Of a stretch of DNA of 64,000 bases, positions 10,119 to 23,100 are shown piece by piece (the stretch's first letter is position 1; the number at the start of each line of letters is the position of its first letter). The stretch comes from Xestospongia bergquistia (Eukaryota > Porifera > Demospongiae > Haplosclerida > Petrosiidae), in NCBI GenBank assembly GCA_963965975.1, contig OZ014415.1:3663001-3727000 (forward strand), written 5' to 3'. The notes under the pieces are model-generated. The model was not told the origin of the DNA and made no database searches. It was given only the letters and a program-made list of their open reading frames with translations. The translations under genes were made by a program, and so were the position numbers.

Positions 10119-10438
10119 CCTTTGGTGATGACCCTTACCAGCTCGACTCACAGCTGCAAGGGCGTCTCGTTTCCAACGGAAAGTATCGTGTTCTCAGCTT
10201 TAACTTAACAGAAAGCATATCATAAATAACAAAATACTGAACTTAAATAGACCAAAGTACAATAGACAAAGTAAGGTAACCACACAACAAAGAAGTGCAA
10301 AGTAAATATGACAAGATCTAATTAACACACATACACTACTTAACAAGTCATTCAGTAAGACAAATACTGATTAACAGGACATTCAGTAGGACAATCAACA
10401 AGGTGAAGTGTTGAGTGAACTCTGTTACATAAGTTATA
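10119..10438. other. Spacer between the two DNA transposons
   Basis: About 320 bp. On the minus strand a short frame reads RWKRDALAAVSRAG and then meets GTAAGG, which could be a relic exon with a donor, but it is too short to identify. The rest is A-rich, with repeated AACAAG/ATTCAGTA motifs and no further signal. Confidence 0.3.
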
Positions 10439-11240
10439 CTCTGTCCGAGTTGAGAAAAGCCACCCAGACGTGTGAATAACTTTGCCGTTTTACGTGCTAT
10501 CGACATGAAACTTGCACAATCGATTTATCTTGCAAATGCGCATTTTATATATAAAAATTGGCTCTCTAGCACTACGAGAAAGTACCAAACTAGAAAACTC
10601 CATACATTTTGAATGGCATACCTTTCGCATACTTTAAATTGCACACCTTCGAGCAGATAACAAAAATCGATTTTCACCTCGAAAAGTCAGCCGACTATCA
10701 CGTGGCAAGTCAAAATTACAATTCTAATTATACGAATAAATGCCTTTGTATCAATTATTACTATTAAAATAATAACCAGGAATCGTCTTTTGCGATTTTG
10801 GGCAGCTATAAAGCCACCATGGTTTTGAAAAAAACCTTTTGACAAAAAAGGAAAACTGAAAATGTCTAAAATTATTCGTCATCAGAACTGTCAGATTGAT
10901 CTTTCTCCTTCCGTATCTTTTTGATACTGGAACGTGAAAGTCCTGTGGCATCACAGGTTCGTTTCAGAGATCCTTCAGTCCGTTTGCGCCTGCCAAGTTC
11001 CTCGAAATATTCATAGACATTCACAGCAACCTCCTTTGTTTGTGATCGCAATCTTTTTCCACTTGGCATGTTTACAAGCACGAGAAAAAACGTGGTGTGT
11101 TCGCATGACATCCACGTGAACAAATAATGAATACACTTAACACGTACTTCAGCGCTAACAGGCAAGGAAATACCTCACCTTACATTCCATGCATAAAACA
11201 CCTTTTTTTTAATAAGGGGCTTTTCTCAACTCGGACAGAG
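10439..11240. mobile_element. Short Tc1/mariner-type element (about 800 bp) with 23-bp TIRs
   Basis: The ends are perfect 23-bp inverted repeats starting CTCTGTCCGAGTTGAGAAAA (10439-10461 and 11218-11240). TATA lies on each outer side, consistent with a TA target duplication, although TATA is itself palindromic and the TIR could be read as longer. The interior holds one short coding region on the minus strand and no DDE catalytic region, so this is an internally deleted, non-autonomous copy. Confidence 0.8.
10872..11069 (-). CDS. N-terminal helix-turn-helix part of a Tc1/mariner-like transposase
   Basis: 65 codons from the ATG at 11067-11069: basic start MPSGKRLRSQTKEVAVNVYE, then FEELGRRKRTEGSLKRTCDA and TGLSRSSIKKIRKEKDQ, ending in an acidic SDSSDDE tail. 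The region TCDATGLSRSSIKKIRKE is a typical recognition-helix pattern for the DNA-binding head of this superfamily. The catalytic domain is missing, so the product could at most bind element ends, perhaps as a repressor. The frame also extends upstream of this ATG, but the MPSGKR start fits the family better. Confidence 0.6.
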   Translation of the reverse strand: MPSGKRLRSQTKEVAVNVYEYFEELGRRKRTEGSLKRTCDATGLSRSSIKKIRKEKDQSDSSDDE

Positions 11241-11287
11241 TATAGTATTTTTAGTGCTAATGTCAGCATTATATACAAAATTAGTCA

Positions 11288-11650
11288 TTAGTAAACATTT
11301 AAATTCAGTGTTATACCAAGTTCTTTGTTTATTTCATCTTTCCAATACCCTCCGATAACCTTTGCTACACTTTCAACTGAACCACCTTGACTGGACAGGC
11401 TGTTCAGAAGTACTTGACAATACTCCTCTAAATCAGAGATACTTTTAAAATTCATTCCATTTTTGTAATCATTCATTACATCTTTAAAGTTTGGGTTATT
11501 ATAAACAGATTCTGTTATTAATTTCCTAGCAAACATTTGTGTAGCAACATTTGGTAGACAACTTGATAACAAGTTAGTTATAACACTGCAGGTTGTTCCT
11601 GAAGTATTCTCTTCAATATGCCTTTGACTCTTTCTTGGCTTACGATCTCA
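11288..11650 (-). pseudogene. Terminal exon of the partial paralogue: helical domain of unknown type
   Basis: The minus strand is open from about 11,650 to the stop at 11288. Identifiable text: KSQRHIEENTSG, SSCLPNVATQMFARKLITES, NFKDVMNDYKNGMNF, DLEEYCQVLLNSLSSQGGS, KVIGGYWKDEINKELGI. The pattern is all-helical, and the LP..A.QMFA+KLIT start recalls death-fold-like domains at the ends of sponge immune-type proteins, but I cannot assign it. Its likely acceptor lies within 11,640-11,660. This exon itself shows no damage, so it may be an alternative 3' end of the upstream gene instead of part of a dead copy. Confidence 0.5.
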
Positions 11651-12154
11651 GATCCTGTTTGAATAAAATAGATCAATTAAGATATTGAAACTGAATATTG
11701 AATATATAATGAAGTACATTGAGACAGAGTTGCATGTGATAAAATTAACTGCATAAAATTGCTGTTTTAAACTTGATTTAATAATTTTCATATTTATTTA
11801 GGGTAGGTGTGTCATCTCACTTCTTAAACAAGTGGTGACATAATAACGTAGCAGTTCAAAGTGCTAACGAGGTGCTCAGACTCAATAAAATGACATTTGT
11901 ATCCAAATATAGTGCTGACATCAATAATTATTGGGATGTGACATCTCTTTGAATTTCTATGGTATCAAGCCATAAGCATGTTATACTCCAACCTACATCA
12001 TACTGTGTTATACATTAATTTTGGTATGAACTGTGACATAACAATCCTCAGATTTGTTTTACTACATATATAGCACACTATATCTGTAATACATCCCAAA
12101 AAGTTGGCTATAACCAATACTTATGAGCCAATAACACTATACACTAAACTTTTA

Positions 12155-13430
12155 GAAGAGTTGGTCAGATATAGTTTCTATTTTGTCTTCATTTAATGGA
12201 GGATTGCTAGGTCCTATAATAGAATGAATTAAGATACAGTACAGAGTGGTGTAAGTATGATGAATTACAAAATTAGTGTGGTATAGGTATGATACACAAC
12301 AAATAGACAATAGATTTCTTGTACATGTACATTCTAACTAATTTATACTTACCAAAGGATTATGTCCAGCAAACACACTAAATTGACTGCAACATTCCTT
12401 TACTGACATGACTTGATGAACTTGATGATACGAATGAGGATTTGAAATATGAACACCTATTCTTTATGTGTTGACAATGGTCCTCTTGAAGTGCCATCTC
12501 AATATTGAAAAGCACTTTTGTCACTGAAGGAGCAATGCAAAAAAAAGATCATGGACTCCCACAATTTGTTTAATGTCCACATTATTGGTGTTATTGTCAT
12601 CACTAACATCACATTTTGCAAGCACTGATCGAGCAACATCTTTTATATTATAAAGCGTGCGTTCACTAACAGGAAGAGTATAAGCTTTTGTTTCATTGCT
12701 AGGAGCAATAAAGTATTTCTCACATTTAAATGAGTGCATCTCACTCAACTTTAATACAGTCTTAATAACATTATTAAAAAATATGCAGCTTTTTATGACA
12801 TTTTCCATTGATATAACTACTGTAACACAATGATACTTTCCTGTTACTTCAACAAATAACTTTGACTTTCTCCGTCTCCCAAAAAATGCCATTTGTCCAC
12901 ATATGGCAATTACAAGCTAGCATTTGAATTTTTTGGTTATCTTTAGCAATGTCACCAGCTTTAAATTTATTGTGGCGTTGCAGACAAACATTATATGAAA
13001 AGTAAAAAAAAAGGTGAAGGAATCATGTTGAGAGAAATTGGTTAAGATCAGGACACCAGACACACCACCCCAACCTGTTTATTATCTGTGGTGGCTTAGT
13101 ACTAATGAGAGATGGGATAAATAATAGCTCATCTGATGTCAGAGAAGTTGAAACTGAGATATTGGTTCTGAACTTTTGCAATGTATTTGATTCTAAAACA
13201 TGACAGAACTGAAGACTTTTAAGGAACCCAATTAACATATCAGTATTGTGCTTTTGAAAATTTTCTTGCAGAATAGACTTAGGCACAATACCAGTATTAC
13301 TAGCAATATTTCAATCGGCATGTTTGATTTCCTTAGGAGCAAATAGAACACCATTGACTTCAGTAAGAAGAGTAGCTCTGTCAATAACTATCCATCATTG
13401 AGCATCATGATATATTAATGATACTGTACT
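12155..13430 (-). pseudogene. Decayed tandem partial copy of the Roc/COR exon and linker exon
   Basis: Colinear with about 14,330-15,650 of the main gene. 13,023-13,420 repeats the COR-side text (MLIGFLKSLQFCHVLESNTL, then WCVWCPDLNQFLST). 12,521-12,892 repeats the next region (YHCVTVVISMENVIKSCIFF, RTLYNIKDVARSVLAKCDVS, IKQIVGVHDLFF). 12,155-12,213 repeats the small linker exon, with a one-base deletion and a stop near its end. The pieces lie in different frames with stops between them. The GTPase and ankyrin parts were never copied or have been lost. Same strand, directly 3' of its parent. Confidence 0.8.
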
Positions 13431-13837
13431 GAAAAATGTCGTCTTTTTAAAAATTAATCACACTTTTACAAAAGTAATCAATAGGGAAAAATCACAACTC
13501 AATTAGTGAAATAAAAAACTTCACTGTACCTGCACATGTACATAAAATTACAAAAATAAAATGTACATAATCAATTAAGGTCAAAAATTACATTGAACTA
13601 AAAGTTGTAAACTAAGTCAGATTACATATCTTGATATAGAAATAATCAACTTTAATAAAACAAAAAGAGAAGACAGATTTATCAGTCAAATTTACAAAGC
13701 AAAAATAAAGATATTACTCAAGCAGTGAGTAAAAATAACTACATTAAAGATACAACATAGGAAAATGTATGCAGTCTAATCAAAAGGAAAACATTTGTAA
13801 TCAGACAAAGTCCTTATTGTGGAGGAATTTCAAATGT

Positions 13838-14115
13838 TTATGAAGCTGTTTTCAGATATTGTTCATACTTATATGCTATATTATTTTGTCCAATTGCTCT
13901 TAAAGCAGATATTAATTTCCTTCGAGTTGCATTTTCAGCTTTCTCCATAATCCATAACTGATACATCTCAATACACGTATGACATCTAGCTAAAGCCACA
14001 TCACGCAATTCTAATTGCACACCTAAACGATTCCACTCTGCAGTTTCAGCATGTGTAGCTATTTCTAGAATTGGAGGTTGTTGATCCAAGTCCTGATCTA
14101 GCTTAGCAGGTACTC
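13838..14115 (-). CDS. Last exon: Death domain
   Basis: 278 nt, acceptor CTGTAG before 14115, stop at 13838-13840. After a Pro/Gln-rich lead (LDQDLDQQPP) comes a Death-domain pattern: AEWNRLGVQLELRDVAL, a cysteine-bearing helix (CHTCIEMYQLW), RRKLISALRAIGQNNIA and a final amphipathic helix. Trp, LG, LW and the ALRAIG core are where the family has them. The domain is complete. It sits at the extreme C-terminus, as is usual for sponge receptors and scaffolds of this kind. Confidence 0.8.
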
Positions 14116-17100
14116 CTACAGTCATGAAATTAAATACTAATTTCAACCACTATACTATACTTATATGCAATATTTATAATATAATAGTTTCTTCATTGAC
14201 AATCAGATATGCATATTTGTTCTATAGGTCTATAAGGCAAAATATTTACTAACTCTTAGGTATCTCATCTAAACTTTCAGATGCTAATAGGAGATACATT
14301 TAATAAAATAAGGAGCCACTAACACAATACACAAACCTTTAAAGTGGTGTTGCTCAGACATACTTTCTATATCGCGTTCAGTTAATGGAGGATAAGCAAG
14401 ATCCTATAATAGAATGCAGTATAAGTATGATGAAGTACAAAATGTGGTGTAAGTATGATCCAGTAGAGAAAGTGTAAAGTATGATGCAGTACAGAATGTA
14501 TGATACATGATGTAAAGTATGATGCAGTACAGAATGTATGATACATGACATTACATTTATTGTATGATCAAACTAACATATACTTACCAAAGGATTACGT
14601 CCAGCAAACACACTAAGTTGACTGCATTGTTCTTTTACTGAAATGTGACTTAATGATAAGAGTGATGATGAGAAAAAAGAACACCTATTCACAATGTGTT
14701 GACGGTGGTCTTCTCTAAGTGACAATTTATCACTGAAAAGTGTTTTTGTGACTGAAGGAGCAATGTGAAGAAAAGGGTCATCAGCTCCCACAATCTGTTC
14801 AATGCCCATCTTCTTGGAGTTGCTGTCATCTCCAACATTACCTTTTGTAAACACTGATCGAGCAATGTCTTTTATATTATAAAGGGTACGTTGATTCATG
14901 AGAAGACTACGAGCTTTTGCTACATCACTAGGAGCAATAAGGTATTCCTCACATCCAAACGAGTGCATCTGGCTCTTCAATGTTAATACGGTTTGAACAA
15001 CGTCATTGAAAACTTTGCGGCCTTTTTTAATGTCATTCATTGATGTAACTACTGTAACACAACGATAGTGCTCTGTCACTTCAACAATAACTTCAACTTC
15101 ATTCTCCCAATAAATACCATTCATCCATACATCACAACGACGAGCTAACATTAGGATTTGTGGATTTCTAGCAAATTCTCCAGCTCTATTATGGCATGGA
15201 AGACAAAAAATGTAAGAAAGGCTAAAAAGGAGAACATGAAGAAATCGTGTTGAGAGAAATTGGTTATGATCAGGACACCAGAGGCACCATCCTATCGCAT
15301 TTTCTATTTTGATATCTGTAGGGGGCTCAGCATGAATGAGAGATGGAAAAAATAAAAGCTTATCTAATGGCAGAGGAATTGAAGCTGATATATTGGTTTT
15401 GAACATTTGTAGTGTATTAGATTCTAAAACATGACAGAACTGAAGACTTGTAAGGAACCCAATTAACATATAAATATCATGCTTTGGAAATGATTTTTCC
15501 AGAACAGATGTAGGCACAATACCAGTATTACTAGCAATATCATGATGGGCATGTTTGATTTCCTTAGGAGCAAAAAGGACGCCATTGATTTCTGTGAGAA
15601 GTGCATCTCTGTCAATAACTACCCAACTTTCAGCATCATCTTCATTTTTAAGGAATAAGATGAGACCTTTGTCACATAAAGTGGTTAGGAATTCCAATAA
15701 GACTGACCTTTCTGAAGGAAGTGAAGGGTCATCACGCTCTCTTAATTTGCTACATAGCTCCTTTAAGCTAATAGCTACAATATTCTCTTCACTTCGAAGC
15801 AATTTCAAGAACGAGAATTGAACGTGGCAGTAGAAACTAATTTTATCAGATCGATCAAGTACAGCTTTACAGCTATAAGAAAGCATACCAACAAACTCCT
15901 TTACACCTTTTCCACCAGGACGATGACATTCCATTGGTAAGAACCCACAAAAGTCTTGTGAATGATCAGCATTTTTAGCAACTTCAGCAACTACTTTGGA
16001 AATTTCCTCCCAACCATCAGTCATCTCATCACGTCGACTTCCAATGACAAGTATTTGAGATGGCCTTGAGCTTGGTAAATGAAGACTGACATTCTTTATA
16101 AAATTAAACCAGTAATATAACTCACACTTAATGATGTGGAGATTGTTGGTCATCTTAGAAAGTATGGCAAAAACAGCAGGTGTGTTTAGCATGAGATTTT
16201 CGAGAATTGCTGCATGACTACTGTAATACTCCTTATGCCCTGCAAGATCATAAAGGACAATGTTTCCCACTTCGTGACTTGAAATGGTATTGGCATTAAT
16301 CCCAGTAGTAAGTAAATCCACTAGAATAGGATCAGATGTGTCAAACTCATAGTTAGGTGGCTTCTTAGCTCGTTCCATAATGACTGCTGCAAGTGAACTT
16401 TTACCTGCACCGGTATTGCCACAGAAAAAGACTTTGCTGTACGATTCTACTGGAAAGTCTTTTTGACATTGATCAAAAGGCTCAAACATCTTTAAAATGC
16501 CAAAGCGATTTATGTTGTCATGATAAACAAGCTCCATTGCTGTTTGATTATCTTGGTTCTTAGCAATTGGATTGACTTTTCCTGATGACAAAAGGGATTT
16601 CACAACATCACCATAACAACCCTTGCAAGCAGCATGGAGGGGCGTATCACCAAACTAAAAAAATATTTATTTATAGTAACTCTTCATTTATATCTAAATT
16701 TGAAAGTATTTTGCATATATTGCTAGTTAAGAATTATGTCACAAACCAACATTAACAATTTTGTACTAATATAAACATTGGTAGAATATTTTTGAAGAAA
16801 TGAGAATTAGACATTTTGAAAAAGGCTCAATTCTGCATATATTAGTGATATATAAACATCGAACTATGCATTTAAAGAGACTTTATTCCCCTTCACATTT
16901 TCTAATGGAAACCAGACTTAATTTTTCAGAAAAGCTTTAAAAATTTATCTAATCAATTATGCAGTAACTTTCTACAATGTTTTGAGTAAGTTCTTTAAAA
17001 TGTTTTAGGACGTAGTATATGTTCTATATTAATCTTATTAATGAATAAACCATTAATGCATGTCACAACTTACATAATCAGCAATGTCAGGGTTAGCACT

Positions 17101-20100
17101 GTTATTAAGAAGAAGCTGAACACATTCATTATTTCCTATCTCAGATGCAATGTACAAAGCAGTTTGGCCATCCTATGTAAAAGTAAAATCACATATATAT
17201 AACAAATGATTGTTAGTGTATATATAAATGACATAAAAATGTTTAATACAATACTGCATTCTCCTTCTAACTACAGTAATTATGAGAGAGTTATTTAACA
17301 AATGTTAGATCACTTATTAATAATTTATTAAAACACTTTGATGTGGTCAATATTTATCTGTTATTACATTCTTAACCTTTAAAAATGTAATGCAATGTTG
17401 CTCAGTTGTTATATGCCAAATCATTGTGCCATTACTTACTATCATAATTTTATAAGTAAGGTGGATAAAATAACATGTTATCTAGAATGTTAATTTGTCA
17501 TTCTATGTATATGTAAAACACAAATACATATACAATTCACATAAAAATATTTAAATAAAATGTATCATCTTCCTTCTAATTATAGACAGTCGTAAGCAAG
17601 CATGTTTTTAACATAATAACAAACTAATATTAGATCATTTATTAATAATTCATTAAGAAAAACACTGATATGGTCAATATTCAACTATCATTACATAAAG
17701 TCATAAATGGTGTATGGAAAATAGTCATGAATTTCTTATCAAATATTTATGAACCAGTATGGAGTATACACCACTTATTAATAGGAAAAACCTTTAATGC
17801 AGTATATTGTCAGACATTGTTGATAATGATTAGATGACCATTGTCTAAATTGTCATGCTTGGGCTGTTAAGTGTTTACATAATGACCACATTTATGTCAA
17901 ACTGTAACTATTACTAGGTAGCAGAGGTTGTTTTCTGTAACATGTTAATATGATACTAAGGAGTTCAAAGTGTCACTGACCACTTCCACTTATTAAATGA
18001 CTATATCATATATTGCGTAGCATTTTATCAGATACAAGGCTGTGATATCACTTTGAGCTACCAGGGTAATTATTTAAGCCACAAACACATTATAATCCAA
18101 CCTAGATCATACCGTATTGCACATGTGTTTTGCTGTGACATTAACAACTCTTAGGTTTGTTGGCCCCTGGGTTTGTTTACATCACAGCACCTGTATCTAC
18201 CATATAACCCTCATGGCTGTGTATGTATACTTAACACTATCAATTATAAGTCAGCATACTTCGTTGGCAATGTTAACATTAGCTCCCCTGGACAAAGCAT
18301 CCTTAGTACCTTCCAAACTTCCTTCTCTTAGAGACTCTAAAAGTAAAGTGTCCTAAATAGAAAGATAAAGTTTTACTTTTAATATTCAAACAGAATACTC
18401 TTACAGAATTGCAAGGTGTACATACACTCACATAGAAAGCTTATACTTAGAGTATGTATGAACTTTAAAATGTGATATTACCATGCTACACTAAAAAATG
18501 TTCATTTACCAAATATTCTTACTACTACACAAACAATATTGACTAACAATTGCTGTACCTGTTTGGTTTATAGAATATATATGTACAAATTTATATATTA
18601 TGAATGCTATAATTACATAAAGTGTACATCACAACAAGCACTACAAATAAAGAGTAAGTTAAAAAGAGATTTCATCCATAATACATAAAAATGTGTACAA
18701 ACTTAAAACATATGACTTACAGCCTGTACAGCCTCTAAATTGTTGGCATTAGCATTAACTAACATCTTTACAATGAAATCATTTTTACTCCAATAAGCTG
18801 AATGAAGAGCTGTACGTCCATACTAAATGATAATTATGACAAAGATAAAATGAGTCAAAATAAACAAACAAGCAAAACATTGATATAAAGATCAATGGCT
18901 AAAGTATTGGATACAAACTAGTCAAGCCTAATGTTGTTCATAGACAGCAAAGACCATATAAAGTTATAAAAGAATTGGAAGTTATGTCTCCTCTGAATTT
19001 ATGTACTACTTTAAGTTTAATTCAATTTGAAGGCTCATTTTATTAAAGGTTAAAATAGATGAGGAATTGGCAGTAACAGAGAGGGTACAGGAGAGCCTCT
19101 AACTAATAAGGATAACATTGCAGATGAAAGTTGGAAAAGAATTTACTCTGAGTGAAAGTGGACACAAACAATGCCAATGGCTCTTTAGTATTAAAGGAAG
19201 CATTCTGAATGGTGAAATGGAGTCACATCTACACATCATTTTCACAAAAAGTCATTTGAGGCAACAGTATAAAACCAAAATGGTTTCAATTTATTACAGA
19301 CAAACACTTCTACTAATCATCCAAAAATTTAGATTATACACAGCCACTGAAATCATTTGTTAGTACTTTCCAAACTATTTTCAGAGGAGAATGAAGTCAT
19401 TGTGTAAAACTCAGTGTAGAATCCTCTTGATGCTAGTACATTCACAAATCTGTTTGGGGTACTGTTGTCCTTTCTAGTTGCCAAAATCACTAACAAAGTG
19501 GGAAAAAGATTGTGGACTTTATGCAATGGCCACATCTTGTGAATTTATTTGAAGAAGGAAAATTATCACATTCCTTAAAGTACTACTATATTAATGAACA
19601 TTTCAAACCTGATAATTAAGAAAATTTAAAAATTATTCTTCTAAAAAGTAAACAAAGATGGAAATAATGTATTAATAATTGCTGAATTCATGTTTGGAAT
19701 TGCCATAAGTTCTATAATTTTGATTTTTATAAGTTGTGTATTAACAATTAAGCATCCTGTGATCCTGCAGCTTTGGATCTATTTGTAATAATGTTGTTTG
19801 TCTTCAAGTAATCAAACAATTCTATGAGCCCTTTTACTCCTAACATTTTTATAGTAGAGAGTTCAAAATCAATTAATTATAAGATAACTATTCAATGACC
19901 TAAGTCAAGTTCTTTCCATAAGTATCTGTCATAAGAAGTCCTTCGCTGACTTATTGACACTCAAATCTATGGGTTGTAGCCTATCTGTGCAATTTGCTGG
20001 AATTTTAACTACAAAGACATAATTACAAGAGGAGGCACTAAATTTTTCTTCAGTATCCAGGATGCACCTTTTGGTTATTGCGACATATTATTTATTGAAT

Positions 20101-23100
20101 TGATAAATTTAATGTGATCGTCAAGCAGGAAGTGTTCAGTTATCATGGCAACCAAGATGTGGTCTCTATGTCATGTTGGCATTGGCATATGAACAGTAGG
20201 TTGCACAGATGTATTAAGTTAAACTATCTCTTAAGTGACCTTATATAGTAATAATATAGTTCTCTCTGCCTGAGTCTATCTACTTTCTTTCCCTTTGACT
20301 GGCAGCAGGTTTGTAATGTTTAGTTGTGTCAATATAATATTGTACTAATATTTATTAACTATACTCTGTCATTAACTTTGGAATGTATAATCATGTGATG
20401 TTTGGTTGAGAGTTAGAACAACGCATGTTAAACTTTGTATCCATTGTCATTGACTATAGTCAGGGAGGATAAGTTATTATAACCAGCAACAAATGCTAAA
20501 CTACTTATATTACTTACTTGTTGCATAGAGAATCAGTGATCTTAGCTTTATAAGTCAACAGTAGAAAAGTTGGCAATGATGCTTTCAGATTTACCTTGTA
20601 ACCTAGAATATCACAGGTGACACCATAAAATGAGCTTTGTTGCTATATCAAGCTGGACAGGCAACACAGGAATTATTTGATATTATTCCAGATACTGGAG
20701 ATAACTATACAACTGCTATGACAGAACATTTCTTACCCAAGAAAAATGTAATTTAACAATTTTGACAAGCAATCCACCAAATGATGAAAGAGTTACTTTT
20801 TAACTGAGAAAATTAGAAACCTACTATAAATTCCCTGACTTTAGACAGACAATTGATGCCAGATATTACACAAAATTGTCATGTAAGTGTCTCTGAAGAG
20901 TTCTTCTTCATCAAAATACCTTCTCTCTTGATATACAACTTTATCAAGTTGAGCATTACTTATCGAACTCTGAACAGATGGTGTGACAATATCCAAACTC
21001 GTTTAAAAGAATTGGACTGTTGAAGAGTGTCAAGATCAAGCTACACATTCCTGTTCATATGTGAAAAAAGTCAAGAAAGAATTAGGTGGTTTAGAACAAC
21101 AGGAAATAATAAAGAAGGTTGAAGGATCAACTCTCTGGGTCTCTCACTTAATTGTTATTCCAAATAAAATGGTGCTGTTAGATTCTATTTTGTCAAGAGA
21201 ATGACTAGTTATTTACTGAGAAAGACATCCCAGTCCAGCAGTTGATCATTTGATTCATACATTAAATGGAACCACAATATTATCTGAGCTTGACTTGTGA
21301 CCTGAATATCAATGATTAGTATTATCACAAGAAAGATGTTATATAGCCATTTTTGCCAATTATTAAGGGTTATGATGATATGGCCAATTGAATTTTGGCA
21401 CAAGTTCAGGAACTGAAACATTCCAAAAGGTAATTGATGAACAAATTCATGATATTTCAGGTGTATTGATATCAGTGATGATGTTATAGTGTTTATAAAG
21501 ACACAAGCTACCAATTCAAGCAGTTTTCCAATAATTCTCTGAGGTTGGTCTAACTACGAAGTGCAAATTTAACATAAATTCTGTTACATTTTTGGTTTTG
21601 TGTTCTCAGTCACAGGAATTTCTGCAGACACAAAATAAAGTTTAAATAATCTAAAAGACCAATCCACCAACTATAATTGCTGGTGTTAGAACTATTTTGG
21701 GAATGAATATGTATTGTGTAAACTTAAATTTTAGTGAAGTGTAACAGCCACTTAGAGAACTAACCAGAAAAATCTTAATTTCAATTGATTGGGCAGACTA
21801 AGGCATTTTCGAAGAAGCAAAGATGAATAGACAATTAATAACAACTCAATTATCATTCTCTGTTGGAACTGTAATGTGATAGCAACATCTCTACATCAAA
21901 CAATCATCTCACTAGCTCATGAAAGTCATCATGAACTAATATAACCAAGACATTATTAAGAGATGTGTGATTTTTGAGAATTGATGAAAAAGTCAAAGAA
22001 ATTATTGACAAGTGTATCCTATACCAGACCAATAGACCTGAGAACCACCCAGACACATTACAGATGTCGCCTTTAGAGTATGTTATGATTCTGTTGATAA
22101 TTGATCTACTGTCAAGTAAATTCAGAAGTTAAAAACTTTATGAAATCTGCCACCAAAGTATTTAAATTTTCCCATGCTGAAGAGAGAAATTGAAAGAAGG
22201 ATCTTTACTGATTTGTGTTGAGGTCAAGTGCTAACAGTTCAGAGACTAAAGTTGGTTATAATGTATTGATTCAGCAACATAAGGACAACAAATGTTCTAA
22301 CAAATTTGATCCAACACCATTTCATGCTGTGAGATGAAAAAAACAATGATAACAACAGTTTCAAACAGAAATATGTGCTTGTAATATATCACAAATGGAC
22401 TCATCCCCTCATCTGTTGATCCTGTTTCACTAATCAATGAGATAGTCTCAAGAAGATATCCCACACAGGTTAAAAACAACCTCAATGGTATGGTCAGAAT
22501 ATGTACAACTGGTCAGTTTATAATTAACATTAAGTGACAATGAACAATATTATAGGTTGATAAAAATTTGTAAGTTCAGTTTATGATATTATATGTCATT
22601 GTGTTTATGTACTATTTGTCCTTTTGAAAGAAAGAGACATATGTAATGTTTAGTTACGTCATTAGAATATGGTATTTTTATTCAAATGAAGGGTTAATTA
22701 TACCATCTACTTAATTTTGTAATGTATAATCACATGGTGATTTCTGGAGAGTTAGAAGAACACGTTTAGAGCGTTAATGCAAACCAACTTATTAAACCGT
22801 TCATAGCATTTTATTTATTTAGTCCCTTTAAGTCCTTTTTTCCTAGCAGTTTACTTTGGAAAGATCACTCAATAGTATGAACCTTCTAAAGTCTGTAAAT
22901 TAAAGACTTTAGAGCGTTAATGCAAAGTTTGTATTCATTGTCATTGACAATAGTCAGGGCATATAAGACATTATAAGAGCTCTCTTTGTCTGGCAGGCTC
23001 CTTGTTCAGGGTAAGTAAAATATTTGAGGATCTTGAACAGTTAGTCCTCTCTTGTGAAGGGGGACAAGATTAAACTGACTTCAGGAACATTATTAAGGCA

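Noticed and set aside
19080-19540. Possible BEL/Pao-type remnant on the plus strand
   Set aside because: Only vague resemblance over a short stretch; not enough to name a family.
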